Below are positions 53,287 through 64,000 of a DNA stretch of 64,000 nucleotides, one piece after another. The position numbers were made by a program, and so were the translations under genes. The notes beneath the pieces are model-generated. The model saw only the letters and a list, made by a program, of their open reading frames with translations. It made no database searches and was not told the origin of the DNA. This stretch comes from Stenocarpella maydis. Its lineage: Eukaryota; Ascomycota; Sordariomycetes; Diaporthales; Diaporthaceae. The stretch lies in assembly GCA_002270565.1 (NCBI GenBank), contig NQMI01000006.1, forward strand, positions 157,659-221,658, read 5' to 3'. Each line of letters begins with the position of its first letter. Within the stretch, counting starts at the first letter, position 1.

Positions 53287-53679
53287 GGCTGTACAACCGA
53301 TGCCGGTATGCTACTGGTGCCGATCGTGTACTAATAATAAGTCTTGGACTATGAGCCCAAACCGATTAAAGGCATTAAAATACCTGGAGCCGCGGAATTC
53401 TAGGGTAGACGGAATATAATAAGAAAGTCAGAATCCTTTTCTTCTTCTTTTTTTTTTTCTTTCTTTTTTTTTACATTCTCATCTTCATGCTCTAGGTGGT
53501 TTCCGCAACCAGCCTGCCTGCGCACATGTACCCAACACCACAGCAGGACCCCGCCTGCCCATTTCTACCACATTTTACCTGCAAAATCATAACTTCTGGA
53601 AGGTATAACCAGGGGCGTCAAAAAGTTCAACCATGTCGAGTCTTTACCAAAGTTTCCAAGGTCCTTTGGACAGAGCCTT

Positions 53680-54582
53680 ATGGTTTCCTACTTTGTCTCA
53701 GCGCCGCCATACCGAGTCTTCGCGGAAATGTGGGCCGGGGGTCTTTCGAGACTTCTGGGGCTCATACCAATGCGCCCCCCTGGCCGCCACCCAAGGCGCA
53801 GCTTCCAGGAACAATCACTGCTCTTACAACTACCTCTCGAGCTACTACTCGAAATCTCGGACTTGCTTCCCTCAGGATCAGCAGCTGCTCTTGCACTCTT
53901 ACACGGGATCCAGCCGGACGAGTTACTCCAGCTGCTAGAGAGAGACCTTAGCAGGCGCTTCTTCTTCTGTCAGCCTTGCCACACCCTCCATCATTTCTCT
54001 ACATCACGGAAGCTAGAGCACCAAGATCATTTGGATGGCCCCTGCAAGCCAAAGGTCAAGGTATACGATACATTCCACCTTGGATTTCACCTCGCTCGCC
54101 TCGCTATAGACAAGCATCTCTTAGGGGGAGGACTGAACTTGAAACAACTTACTGGCAGCCTGCCTGTCGACAATGGCGGATGGCATACCAGTTTCACAGC
54201 AAGAGTGACCCAGGACGAGCTCTATCACTCCGTGTTGCACACCCTCTCCCTGAATGGAACGGGCACTGGTAACCGCCGTGAGCTTGAGATGTCAGAGCAT
54301 GGAATTTGCAATCACGTTACAACGCACCTGCCAAGAATACGTGGTTTCCATGTAGTGCCGCAAGGAACCAGGATCCTGCAACTTGCACGTAAGGAATTCC
54401 CAAGGTACTCCCACACCCTTGCGGAATTTCGGGACGCACCAGGGTCCTGTCCAGTCAGCCTGATAGACTATTCTATCAAAATAATGAGAGCAAAATCCAG
54501 GGGCGGTAGTAGCGAGACTACAAAGGAGAGATGGGACATTGTCGTCATTGCATACCATGGGCTCGGCCCCTGCTGTTTATAG
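53680..54582 (+). pseudogene. F-box-like protein, likely truncated by a late TAG
   Basis: The 300-codon frame has an F-box-like segment (LLQLPLELLLEISDLLP, about residues 48-64), a LLERDLSRRFFFCQPCHTLH segment and a C-terminal GSCPVSLIDY followed by AYHGLGPC. These are landmarks of a cysteine-containing F-box family in Sordariomycetes. The stop at 54580-54582 falls right inside the last conserved motif: the same frame continues with FDWKW, which normally follows GPC in relatives. TAG is one C-to-T step from CAG. The protein would lose only its end, so partial function is possible. SCF target unknown. The next bases run into an acyl-CoA dehydrogenase remnant. Confidence 0.55.
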
Positions 54583-54664
54583 TTCGATTGGAAATGGCTT
54601 ATACATGCGACTCAGCTTCCAGAGGTGTGTGAGCAGAGTATGCCTGCCTCACTACTCGGAAGGC

Positions 54665-55725
54665 GACGCAAGGATGGGCATTATGCACCAGGGTCTGTGC
54701 GGGCTCGCGGGGGCGCACCTCAGGGGCGCGCACGAGACCTACTCGCGGCACGCGACGCAGGAGGCGCGGCTCCGGGCCACCCGGCCCATCTACGCCGCGG
54801 CCGTCAGGGCGGGCCTGATCAGGGGCCAGGCCCCGCCAGCATGCGGGACGCGCGGGGCTCGTGGACGCGGCGATCCTGGTGGAGATTCTTTGGTGGAGCC
54901 GCCGCGGCGCTGACCATCCTCGGACGGCGGGCGCACCTGCAGTGCGCGTGAGCCGGCGCGAAGCGGCGCGGCCGGGGGCGACAGCGGCGGCGACCCCGCG
55001 GCCGCCATCCTGATCCTGCTCGTGACGCCCGAGGTCATCGCCGCCAACCCGCCCGGCGCGTTCGAGGTGCTCGGCGAGCAGGAGCTGGCGGGGTTCGCGT
55101 CGGCGTCGGGCCCGCGCAGGCGCTTCGCGGGGCTCCGCGTGCCGGGGGCGAAGCTCCTCTGCCCGCGTGGTCGAGCAGACGTTCGGGTCGTCGGCGGCGC
55201 TCGTCGGCGCCATGGGCGTGGGCATCATGCGGGCGGCCTTTGACGCGGCGCTGGGCTTCGCGCGGCGGGACGCGCGCGGGGGCAGCGTGCCGATCCTGCA
55301 GCGGCAGAGCGTGGCGGACCTGCTGGTCGACATCAAGACCAGGGCCGAGGCGGGCAGGCTGCTCACGTGGAAGGCCCTGCACGCCCTCGAGGAGGGCCCC
55401 GGCGGCTGGCAGCGAGGCTGGAGCTGGCCTCGAGGCCAAGATCTACTCGTCCGAGGCCGCGGTGCAGAGCGTGGTGGATGCCATGAAGGCTGTTGGCATG
55501 TAAGTCGGCCTGGCTGTCGTTGCGCGTGCAGGCTGTGTGTGCTAATGCCGGCGGGGCGCCTGAAGAACATCCTATTCCAAGACGCAGCCGTTTTCGAGGC
55601 TCCGCAACGATGCCATGGCCCTGCCTCTGTTTGACGGTGGCAACGTGGGCGTCAGGAGGCGGCAGGTGGAGAAGATATTCCAGGATGCGGGATACCAACC
55701 CTGGGAGGCCACCCACGGGTCGTGA
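54665..55725 (+). pseudogene. Acyl-CoA dehydrogenase remnant, multiple frameshifts
   Basis: GC-rich sequence encodes pieces of one acyl-CoA dehydrogenase in order but in changing frames: RATRPIYAAAVRAGLIRGQ near 54770, GLVDAAILVE near 54860, ALTILG near 54910, then FAGLRVPGAKLL at 55115. The longest intact piece is VEQTFGSSAALVGAMGVGIM at 55167, through RQSVADLLVDIKTR. After it come KIYSSEAAVQSVVDAMKAVGM (split here by a GTAAGT donor at 55500) and LFDGGNVGVRRRQVEKIF to a stop at about 55725. At least four frame changes are needed. Intact enzymes dehydrogenate acyl-CoAs with FAD in mitochondria or peroxisomes. The start is cut off by the F-box-like ORF. High GC contrasts with the AT-rich DNA upstream. 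Confidence 0.75.
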
Positions 55726-56084
55726 TGCCAGCCCGGGGGCTCGAGATCTTGTCAGAGAGCAGGTTCCAATGGGGGTTGTGTCGAGGATGAGGGGTCAAGA
55801 CTGAACCAGATGAATACATGTGTAGTATACATGTGTAGTGAGCCAGACCCATCACGCCACTGGCATGGTCACGTGGCTTCTTGGAAACTCCAGCGCCGGA
55901 CACAATGACACGTGCCACATTGCAGCGTGCCCCCGGTGGTTGATGGCACTTGGGTGCCTGCTGGTCGGCCTCCAATTACCTTGTCATGGCTTGAAGCCGC
56001 TTCCCATCGTATTGGATCTAGGAATAAACGCCAATATGCCCGAGCCCAGAACGCCTCGCCGGAAAGCCCTCGACCCGCCACGCA
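55726..56084. other. Intergenic between convergent units
   Basis: 3' flanks only; nothing recognised. Confidence 0.5.
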
Positions 56085-57506
56085 TTACTCGGACCTGTCG
56101 TCCTTCTTGTCGTCGCCCCCCTCCTTCTCTTTGCTGTCGCCCTTTGAATCATCTCCCTCATCCTTGTTGCCCTCATCCTTCGGCCCCTCCTTGCCTTTGG
56201 CCTCCTTGCCTCCGGGCTTCTTCTGCCCCTCGCCCTTGCCCTTCTTCGGCTTCTCCTCGTCAGCCTTCTTCTTGTCGCCCTCGGCTTTGCTCTTCTCCTC
56301 CTCGAGCTTCCTGATCTCCTCCTCGGCAGCCTTCCTCCTCTCCTCGGCCGCCTTCTTCTTCCTGTTCTTCTCCAGCTCGGCCGCCTCCATCTCCTCGTAC
56401 TTCTTCATCTCGAGCGGGTCGGGCTGCTCCTTGTGGAACCTCTCCCGCAGGCCCGTCAGCCGCGGCTGGTCGGACCCGACCTTCTCCCGCCCCACCAGGC
56501 TGATGAAGAGCGACAGCCCCACGATGGCCGTCAGCACGAAGCGGTAGGTGCCGTACCAGGTGGGCGCCCAGCCGCGGGTGGCGGCGCGCGCGTCGGCAAA
56601 GTACATGAAGACGAAGGCCCCGAACTGGGCCGTCAGGGCGTACTGCACGGGCATCACCACCGTCGGCCAGGCTATGACCGAGGCTAGGACGCCCAGCCCG
56701 TAGCGGAAGTTGGCGCGGGCCTTGTCTGGCTGCTTCTCTGCGTATTCGAGGCCCTGGGTGCTGTCAGTACTCCAACCACCCGACACCGCGGGATCGAGGT
56801 GGTCTGTGAGGTGCTTACCCAGTGGATGGCGCCGAGGAAGGAGATGATAACTGCGCCGTAGCCGACCTGGATCGGCTCAAGGAGCTGGAGGTAGTGGCTT
56901 GCCGTCTCGTGGCTGATGAGGAAGTGGTTCACGAATTGCGACTGGGACGGCCATCCCGTGTTGAGGTCCCAGCTGAGGTAGGTCGTTGCGAGAGAGGCTC
57001 CCAGGTAGGGCAGGGTGCCAGCTAGACCCAGTTTGAGTGGCGTTGATGGCACTTCTGCCAGGGAAAAGGTATCCTTCAGGGTTCCCTACGGCCGAGCGGT
57101 TAGCAAGGGCGATTACGTGCAGCCAGACGCCTTGTGCCCCGAGGCTGGAACGTACCAGGTCCTTCTTCAACCCGGAGGTGGCGTCCGGGTCGCTGGGCCT
57201 CATCTCGGGCCCCTCGTACGAAGGCCGGACGCTGGACTCCTCGGTGACCTTTTCCGGGTTGGACTCGAGCTTCTTCTGTGCCACCTCCTTCTCAAGCCTT
57301 GTGTCTCGGCGGTTCTTGATGGCATAGGACGCCCTTTGCACAAGGGGCACGAGCTTCCCCGAGGGCCATGCCGCCCGGGGTTCTCTCCGAGGTGTGCCGG
57401 GGGTGTGGTTTCGTGTCTGGTAGGTCGCGAATGGGGCAACTGAGGCCGTGGCCCTGGGGAGGCCCCGAGCCTGGAGCTTCAGGAGTGGTCTCGTGCTTCG
57501 GAGCAT
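56085..57506 (-). CDS. DUF3429 (TMEM69-like) mitochondrial membrane protein
   Basis: Exons 57506-57156, 57085-56819 and 56753-56085, with 70- and 65-nt introns, give 428 residues. The N-terminus (MLRSTRPLLKLQARGLPRAT) is basic, lacks acids and fits a mitochondrial presequence. The DUF3429 domain starts about residue 130: LGLAGTLPYLGASLATTYLS, then LEPIQVGYGAVIISFLGAIH and GLEYAEK just after the second junction. Further helices follow (VLASVIAWPTVVMPVQYALT, YRFVLTAIVGLSLFISLVG), about five in all. The last 110 residues are a highly charged Lys/Glu coiled-coil and disordered tail. Function of the family is unclear; animal TMEM69 is mitochondrial. The start at 57506 is chosen because the presequence begins there. 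Confidence 0.92.
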
Positions 57507-59358
57507 TGCGGGGGCAGGGCGGGCTGCGCTCGAGGACAAGAACCAGGCTTGTTGTTGGGTAACGCGGTCGTTCCTGGGGAGGTATCAGACGGCGGGGGCA
57601 GGCGGGGGGCGGTTGGCAACCGAGCACGCCCAGATTGGCAGTGGAAGAAGCAGGTCTATATCGTCTCGAGGGGGCCGAGAAATTCCCTCGAGACTTGAGC
57701 GGAACCCAGAAGGCGCATCATGTTTGTTCCTGACCTTGAAGCTCTGCCTACCGCAGCGTTACACTGCCTTGACGTCACCGAGCGGCGGCAGAGCTACAGT
57801 ACCAAGATCTACCCCGTATGCGGCTCCATAGCTCCAACCCTTGCGTCATCCTCGGAGTCTCAGGCAGTAGCACCCCTGCCCAGCAGTGCCCGCCCCCTGT
57901 CAGTTGTCTGCACCCCAGGCTGATTAGCCCATCTGCTTCTGGTCTGGGCTGGTGAAGGCCTCACCTTAACGTCAAGTCTATGTGGGTCTACAAAATGTCT
58001 GCCAAGGACTTGTCTGCCCAGGGCACAGAATAGATCAACTGGGAGAAGATCGGACGGCACCATATGCAATCCCATCTCTCTGCACTGTCGATTATGTGGT
58101 GCCATGACGAAAGTAGAAGGGACGTGACCACGGGCCTTTGGTCGTTTACATGCTTGGGGCCATGGCCCTCAACCGCTTTCCCACAATGGACCTTGCTATC
58201 ATGAACTCGAAGGGAGAACCCGGGCTTGGGAACTGCACATGTCAAATCAGAATGAAGCAAAAAGAAAGAAGAGGCGAGGGGAGAGAGGAACACCTGAGCC
58301 AATTCCTCAACCTGGGAGTCATCCCAGAGCAGCAGCACCACCCAGAACCGTTGTCAAACAGATTTATGTGAGTGGGCCAAGCACACGGAATCTGTGAATT
58401 GGTTAGCATGTTGTAAACGGGTGTCTATCGCCTCAACGACTGGGCTCCTTCATATGATAAAAACAAGGCGGGTTTCGTTGTTCAAGTGGAAGGGTTAGGT
58501 AGGGCATATAGTGAGGCTATCAGCAGTGAGCACACTCCATACCACAACACCTAGGGTCTAGCCTTGGCCTCTACTAGAGGACATGGAGGATCAGATGTTG
58601 GCTCAGAGTATTAAGAAGCATATCTGTCGAGAATAGAAAGGGCCAAAAAGTAAGCATAGGCTACCTAGGTATGAGGCCAAAAAGTATTCTGTTGCGCACC
58701 TGCACAACACCCAGAGCCCAGCCGCCAGGGAGGGCTAGAGCAGAGGGGATGCCAGAGTACTTACTGCCCGCTGGAGGGTGGCAGCGCTTGCCAGGCGGCT
58801 TGCCAGGCGGCTTGCCAGGAACTGGGGGAACCATTAACTAGTTATCAGGAACTATTTAAATTGGTTCTTTTCTTTTTTTTGTGGGGGGAGGGGGGTGTTT
58901 TTGGGGGTGGTTTTTCGTCTTTTTTTGGTCTTTTCTGGCCCACCGGGGGCACGTTTGAACACACAGCCCTGAAGAATGGTTAGCATTTCTCAGAAAAGTG
59001 AACCAGCGGCGTAACGGCTGGGCTACTGGGTGTGTTGAGAAACGGCGGTTCTTGTTGCTTAAGAGGAGGGAATGCAGGGTTGGTTGGTGGTACATCCGGA
59101 CCGGACGGAACTCGACGCGTTGTAGGCTGGGCCTCGTGCTCAGGGCCCTCTGGAGCATATCATAAATGCCATGTAATTAACAAGGGCAATGGTAGTCATG
59201 ACAGAGCTGACAAGCTGTCAAGGGAGATGAGCCAGCCGAAGACACCAGACGCCTCGTACTTGGGTACCTCGGAGCAGAGGCGAGACGATTCCAACGAGGA
59301 ACCACACAGGGTATATCCTAACTAAACAGAGCTATTTGCAAACGACTGAGCATTACAA
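57507..59358. other. Intergenic 1.85 kb
   Basis: No supported gene. A 12-bp unit (GGCGGCTTGCCA) occurs about three times in tandem near 58788-58820. A G/T-rich run lies at 58866-58928. Left part is the promoter of the DUF3429 gene. Confidence 0.5.
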
Positions 59359-60540
59359 CTAGGCCCCCAGATCCTGGAGCGCCGTCTCGCCGGGCTGGAG
59401 GTCCGCCAGCCTCACGCTGTCCCCCCACAGCCTCCTCTGCTTCTCCTCGTCCAGCACCTCATCCCCGGGCTTCCGCCTCTTGGCCCCGTCGAGATACGCC
59501 GCCTTGGGGTGCTCGCCCAGCTCCTTGGTGTCGAACGCCGCGCGCAGCAGGTGCTCGCCCGACTTGAGCGGCGTCCGCAGCGGGAAGCTGGGCGCCACGG
59601 CCGACGAGAGCCTGGCGAGCTGGCGGGCGATCCTGCCCACGGCCTTGGAGTCGCTGCTGCCCGTCGCGATGTTGGTGATCATGGCCCCGGGCTCCATCGC
59701 GACCGTCGAGATCCCGGAGAGCCCCGGGTCCGCCGAGAGGCGCCGCTGGAGCTCGAACCTGTGAGGAGCGTCAGCCCAGCCGTGCCCAAAAAGACTGGCA
59801 GGTAGACTTGACGGACAAAAAGACCGGACCGTAACTTACATGAACATCACCAGGCAGGCCTTGCTGGCCCCGTACCTCCTCACCCCCGCCCTCTGCCCGG
59901 CCTTTGGCCCCTCGTCCGGGTACACGACCCCCTTGGCCAGCGACTCGGTGTCGCGGTACTGCACCCTGTACTCTGCCAGGCCCAGGTGGCCCGTGACGGC
60001 GTTGCGCCCGTCGTGCGGGTTGTGCGCCCAGCTGGACACCAGGACGACGCGCCCGCGCTCGCGGTCCATGGACCCCAGGAGCAGCAGCACCAGCACAAAG
60101 TTGGCCAGGTAGTTGATGCCCCACACCGCCTCGTGCCCGTCCTCGGTGAGCCGCCGCGGCGCCGTCGCCCCGGGCGCCACGTCCAGGTACCCCGCGGCCA
60201 GCACCAGCGCGCGGATGGGCGCCAGCGAGCCCTCCCGCACGCGCGCGCCCACCGACGCCGCGAACGCCCGGATCCCCGCCAGGCTGCCGAGGTCGACGCC
60301 CGCCGTCTCCCACTGGTGGTCCCTGGCCCGGCTCCGGCGGTGCTGCACCGCCGCCTTGATGAACCCGTCCAGGTCCTCCGCCGCCGCCGCGTCGCGGTCC
60401 AGGTAGATGCCGCGGTGGTCGTTGGCGTGCGGGGAGCGCGTCAGCGCCGTGATGAATCCCCTGCCCAGCCCGCCGTTTGCGCCTGTGACGAGGATGGTTC
60501 CCTTGCAAGGCGGTGGTGATGGTGTCTTTGGCTCTGCCAT
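59359..60540 (-). CDS. Short-chain dehydrogenase/reductase
   Basis: Exons 60540-59840 and 59758-59359 with an 81-nt intron (GTAAGT...CTCACAG) give 366 residues. The cofactor motif is ILVTGANGGLGRGF (TGxxxGxG), followed by ALVLAAGYLD and the catalytic segment VVLVSSWAHN and RRYGASKACL (Ser...YxxxK). The C-terminal part, STVAMEPGAMITN, is the usual PG motif. About 60 extra residues compared with simple SDRs lie between strand 2 and the AAG motif and at the C-terminus, as in fungal relatives of retinol-dehydrogenase-like enzymes. It likely reduces or oxidises a small alcohol/ketone with NADP(H). Very GC-rich third positions and no damage suggest an active gene. Substrate unknown. Confidence 0.92.
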
Positions 60541-61303
60541 CTTGTTCTCAGGCGGTCGTCAGCCCAGGAAGCGGCAAAATTGATGCGGGTTCACCGGGCA
60601 GCCGCAGATGGTTGTTGGGGTTAAAGTAACGGAGGATCGTGCCATAGATAAAGGGGAAATTAGGCTGTGCCAACACCCCGGCCTGCCAGGCTTGCCGCGC
60701 TTGTGGCTTCCGAATACGACTCCATCTCAAGCTCGGTTTGGGAAATGCTGGGCTTTGATCGGGTCCCCCAGATGGCTCCACCGCATGGAACATTATACCT
60801 CCGCTTGTCTCAAACGTTGAATCGTCTGATAGTTCCTGTATCGGCAATTTTGAACCCACAAAGTCACACTTTGGCCGCTTTGTTAGCAAAAGCTGCCTCA
60901 AGTGGAGAAATTCACATTTAGCGTTTCGTAGTAGTACGCCGGTGGAGGCGTTGGAAGGATGCCAACACGCGAGTTGCTTGGTGGCAGGCATCCCTGTTTA
61001 TTGCAAGTGGGACGGGGAATCAGGATGGAGAAGATGGTTTGTCTGTATTTATGGCTAATCTGATAGCAATGCAGCCCAAAATTTAATGTCAAGAGGGAAA
61101 GACGAAAGCACCTTTGCACCGTTGCTATGAGTATTCCCCAGCATCGTCATATACGCTACCGCCTCACCCGCCCTCATCCCGCCATGTCATGTTCTACCAC
61201 GTTTCCCGTTCCCGTCTCCCGTGCCCTGCTGCCAAAAGTAGCTAGCTACGCATGCCCTTGCCCCGGTATAGAAGCGCCACACCACGGGAATGAGGAAGAA
61301 AAA
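60541..61303. other. Intergenic between SDR and VPS13
   Basis: Contains the SDR promoter and the VPS13 3' end. No repeat or RNA gene recognised. Confidence 0.5.
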
Positions 61304-64000
61304 TCACTCCATGCCCCTAAACCGGCGATTGAACTCCTCCACAGCCACGCCGACCATGCGGTACACGAAAGTCCGGCCGCTCTCCTCACCAATGGGTATG
61401 AACGGCCCGTTCGTCCCGCCACGCAGCGTCAGGCTGAGGCCCGTGCGCTCCTTGGCGATGGTCTGCACGTCCTTGAGCGGGACGTCCCACTCGGTCGTCA
61501 GCCGCCGGCTCCTGATCAGCAGGATGCGCGCGTACGTGATCATGACCACCATGTCCTCGCGGGGCAGTTCCAGGTGCGCGATGTAGTTCTCGTCAAAGTA
61601 CTTGCCGTTGTCGACCTGCTTGAGCCAGAACTGGCCCAGAGCCTCGCGCTGGTTGTATGGGCGCACGATGCCGTCCGCCGGTATGAACCGCGTCAGCCGC
61701 ACCCGGTCCAGCTCCGAGCCGTCAAACACCGTTGTCGTGTTGCGGATGCCCTCGGCCGCGTTGGACGCCGCATCGAGAACGCCGATGATGGGCTTGGTCC
61801 CCAGGCCGAGCACGCCCTTGCCCACGCCCTTGAAGAAGCCGAGCGCACCTTCTTGCTCTGCACCCTCGAGGGGCTTACGTACCACACCGCCCACGCCCGA
61901 CGCCACCGACGTGAAGAAGCTGTTAGCACCCGTCGTGAAGCCGTACAGGGCGTGCTTGGGCCGGTTCCTGGATCGTGTGATGCGTCGGCGGTCCTGGAAT
62001 TGCTTGTCCAATGTTGCTGCGGCAAGGCCCTTGCTCATAGCACCAGTGAACTTTGAGAACGAGTCGGTGACACCAAAGACGGATTTCTTCAAGAAAGATG
62101 CTGCACCACGAGCAACGCCTAGACCGAGATCCTCAGGCCGATCTGACATGATAAGCCCCTGATATGGCTCGTAGAAGACGTCTGCAATACCAGAGCTAAT
62201 ATTGTTGAACAGACCGACAGGGTTTCCGAGGAAGTCTGCCGACCCAAGCACCTTGTGCACCTGGTAGAGGGCCTCTTGGCTGTAGTGGTTGGAAATGTTC
62301 TGGATCAGAATCGGGGTTGATACCCGCACATTTTCAAGCATCAATGCGTTCATCCGAAGTGGGGCGTCGTTCACATTACCCATCGCCATTGTCATGATGT
62401 TGAAAAAGAACATGAGCGGGTTGCGAGACGACGTCTTGTCTTCTGCGTTGATGCGTTCAGTCCGCACGAACGAAAGATCGATCTGCATCGGTTGGATGTT
62501 GAGCAGCTCAAAGTAGATGTCCTGACCAGCTTGCTGTTGGCTAGGCTCTGGTATGTCAAGATTGTCGTCGCAGAGCCTGCCCTCCTCTGCGGCCTCTGTC
62601 CAAGTGGCGCCCGGCACCTTGGAGAAGTCCAACATGGCGAAGATGAAGTCTTCATCCAGGTCGACTGTCATCTGCTGCAGCAGAATAGTTGCATACTTGA
62701 TATACAACACACCATACGAGTCATCCTTGACTCTGGTCACCATGGCATGCAGCGATGGATGCGCATCGGTCTCTTGTGCCCGCTTCGGCACAATACTGGG
62801 GAATAGAATTATCGGGAAGATACCGCCGTAGAGTTGGTTGTCAATCTGGATCCACTTGATCGATAGACTGGCAGTTTGTAACAGCGGTGATTCATTGTAC
62901 CGCAGAGTGAGATCGCGGAATGTGACATAGGCAAGCTCTTTCAATTGGGAGTTGATCAGCGATATACCGATGCCAGCAAGCTTGAGCTGGGCGCGGAACT
63001 TGGTGCCGGTGTCCTGGTCCTTGGCCTCGAAGCCTGCCGCGCTAAGGTTGCCAGTGGAACCGGACATGGACTTCTGGCGGTAAAGACTCTTGGACTGCTT
63101 GAAGTTTGATAGGATCAAAGTCTGTGTCGGGCCATCAGCGGCAACATTGATGTCAATGATCTTCTGGTTGCCGTCGCTTGTGGTGAGCCTCATGGGGACG
63201 AGGTTGCCAATTTCTGCCAACTTGACGTGCCGTTCCTTGTTGTAGGCCGAGATGACAATCTCGCGATGCTTGGCTGCCGGGAAGTCCCAGGCGTAGGGCA
63301 TGATGCTCCGCGGCGGCAGTCGGTAACGGATAGGGCGCCAGCCCGAGCGATCCTCGACCCCGTCATCGTCGATGTTGGGGTTGGCTTGGTAGAAGGTAAA
63401 CTCAGTGTCGCTCTCATTGCGCATTGAGAATGGCCACTGCTTGGTTTCCAAGCTCATCTTGAGGAAGACGGTCGCGTCCTCCATCAGGATCTCCACGCGG
63501 ATCAGCCGCTGGCGTTGACCCGCTTTGGCAATCTTGACGTGAGTTGTGCCGAGATCCGAGATGTTGAAAGGCGCAGTCCACTGGTTGTCAACTCCAGCGT
63601 AACACAGGCAAAGTTGCTTGACAGGGCTCTTGTTCAGGAAGTGGAGAGGCCTCAGCTGGCCAGCCTTGATGTTCATGATGTCGGACGAGCTGGGCTCCCT
63701 GACGTTGATTTCCTCGCCGACCTTATTCTGGACAATAAATCTCGGCGCAAGTGTCACAACCTTTGTCATCTTGTATTTGCCCTCGCCGGACTCGACTGTG
63801 ATACCGATGTGGATCTCTGAGTTGCGGTTCGATGATTGTAGTACGACGTCTGCGGCACTTCCGATGGCGTCGAAACTCTGCGGCTTGCTCCATTCCGAGT
63901 CACCAACCTTGAGCAGGGCTCGGTTGCGGTGATCATCGTTGCCGAAGGAGAACATCATAGGGGACACCTTGCGCTCACCCTCCGCCACATCGGCTCGCAG
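61304..64000 (-). CDS. VPS13: VPS13 lipid-transfer protein, C-terminal part (5' end outside window)
   Basis: The frame runs to the window edge, so only about the last 898 residues of a roughly 3,100-residue protein are visible; no intron is seen. The order of parts matches VPS13: part of the SHR-BD/VAB region (LAPRFIVQNKVGEEINVREP, SGWRPIRYRLPPRS), then the C-terminal beta-rod, the ATG2-like helices (LGSADFLGNPVGLFNNISSG) with RGAASFLKKSVFGVTDSFSK and GKGVLGLGTKPIIGVLDAAS, and a PH-like end with EWDVPLKDVQTI. VPS13 bridges organelles (ER, mitochondria, vacuole, prospore membrane) and moves phospholipids in bulk. The C-terminal parts carry localisation and scramblase-contact functions. The sequence is intact and conserved, as expected for a single-copy gene. 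Confidence 0.95.
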   Translation of the reverse strand: MRADVAEGERKVSPMMFSFGNDDHRNRALLKVGDSEWSKPQSFDAIGSAADVVLQSSNRNSEIHIGITVESGEGKYKMTKVVTLAPRFIVQNKVGEEINVREPSSSDIMNIKAGQLRPLHFLNKSPVKQLCLCYAGVDNQWTAPFNISDLGTTHVKIAKAGQRQRLIRVEILMEDATVFLKMSLETKQWPFSMRNESDTEFTFYQANPNIDDDGVEDRSGWRPIRYRLPPRSIMPYAWDFPAAKHREIVISAYNKERHVKLAEIGNLVPMRLTTSDGNQKIIDINVAADGPTQTLILSNFKQSKSLYRQKSMSGSTGNLSAAGFEAKDQDTGTKFRAQLKLAGIGISLINSQLKELAYVTFRDLTLRYNESPLLQTASLSIKWIQIDNQLYGGIFPIILFPSIVPKRAQETDAHPSLHAMVTRVKDDSYGVLYIKYATILLQQMTVDLDEDFIFAMLDFSKVPGATWTEAAEEGRLCDDNLDIPEPSQQQAGQDIYFELLNIQPMQIDLSFVRTERINAEDKTSSRNPLMFFFNIMTMAMGNVNDAPLRMNALMLENVRVSTPILIQNISNHYSQEALYQVHKVLGSADFLGNPVGLFNNISSGIADVFYEPYQGLIMSDRPEDLGLGVARGAASFLKKSVFGVTDSFSKFTGAMSKGLAAATLDKQFQDRRRITRSRNRPKHALYGFTTGANSFFTSVASGVGGVVRKPLEGAEQEGALGFFKGVGKGVLGLGTKPIIGVLDAASNAAEGIRNTTTVFDGSELDRVRLTRFIPADGIVRPYNQREALGQFWLKQVDNGKYFDENYIAHLELPREDMVVMITYARILLIRSRRLTTEWDVPLKDVQTIAKERTGLSLTLRGGTNGPFIPIGEESGRTFVYRMVGVAVEEFNRRFRGME

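Larger units (their letters stand above)
51592..53679. other. AT-rich, repeat-bearing interval of 2.1 kb
   Basis: No intact gene. Contains the 414-bp inverted-repeat element at 52031, the smaller inverted-repeat structure at 53026 and pyrimidine runs near 53440-53472. Much of 51700-51990 and 53040-53220 is AT-rich, as seen in repeat-silenced fungal DNA. Confidence 0.55.

Noticed and set aside
54599..55570. 323-codon Arg/Ala-rich minus frame
   Set aside because: Antisense to the acyl-CoA dehydrogenase remnant and created by its high GC.
59771..60508. 245-codon Gly/Arg-rich minus frame
   Set aside because: Shadow of the SDR exon in a shifted frame; composition is typical of GC-rich third-position readout.
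61127..62056. 309-codon forward frame
   Set aside because: Mostly antisense to VPS13, with no family features.
1..64000. tRNA, rRNA, CRISPR or prophage features
   Set aside because: Nothing convincing seen on reading both strands; CRISPR and prophage are not expected in a fungal nuclear genome. A tRNA scan was not possible, so a missed tRNA cannot be excluded.

Overview
The window is nuclear DNA of a filamentous ascomycete (Pezizomycotina, most likely Sordariomycetes). Genes are monocistronic and lie on both strands. Introns are short (about 46-100 nt, one of 248 nt), with GTRNGT-type donors, CTRAC/CTAAC-like branch sites and YAG acceptors. Families include Zn2Cys6 regulator, N. crassa-type HET-C, F-box proteins, G1 peptidase, CE1 esterase and VPS13. 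GC-rich coding blocks alternate with AT-rich, repeat-bearing gaps. Exon structures below were built by hand from splice signals and frame continuity.

Layout. 0-3 kb: 3' part of a short-chain dehydrogenase and an F-box-like gene carrying two in-frame stops. 3-6 kb: gene-poor, with a foldback repeat. 6-10 kb: a Ser/Thr-rich secreted protein facing a two-exon HET-C gene. 10-16 kb: gaps, an RNase H-domain ORF and a proline-rich disordered protein. 17-21 kb: an MDR oxidoreductase and an F-box-like protein. 21.9-24.2 kb: a 2,238-bp pogo/Fot1-type transposon with perfect 42-bp terminal inverted repeats, TA target duplication and one nonsense codon. 24-30 kb: a methyltransferase, a broken GMC oxidoreductase, a cysteine-rich small protein and a trace of an MFS transporter. 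30-34 kb: a large AtuA-DUF4387-CaiB/BaiF fusion with one frameshift. 34-42 kb: a G1 peptidase, a seven-exon protein kinase with a 13-nt exon, an aldo/keto reductase and a Zn2Cys6 regulator. 44-50 kb: CE1 esterase, PaxM/salicylate-hydroxylase-like FAD monooxygenase, second aldo/keto reductase and a glutathione S-transferase remnant. 50-55.7 kb: Gfd2-like exonuclease, AT-rich MITE-like elements, an F-box-like ORF with a late stop and an acyl-CoA dehydrogenase remnant. 56-64 kb: DUF3429 membrane protein, a short-chain dehydrogenase and the C-terminal part of VPS13.

The 55.7-64 kb end looks like conserved housekeeping sequence. The middle is accessory: oxidoreductases, a regulator, secreted hydrolases, a recent transposon and several decaying genes. 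Many nonsense changes fit C-to-T mutation (RIP-like). Two frameshifts sit in G runs and could be assembly errors. No rRNA, CRISPR or convincing tRNA was seen. The most unusual items are the AtuA-DUF4387-CoA-transferase fusion, the near-intact pogo element, the 414-bp inverted-repeat element and the micro-exon kinase.
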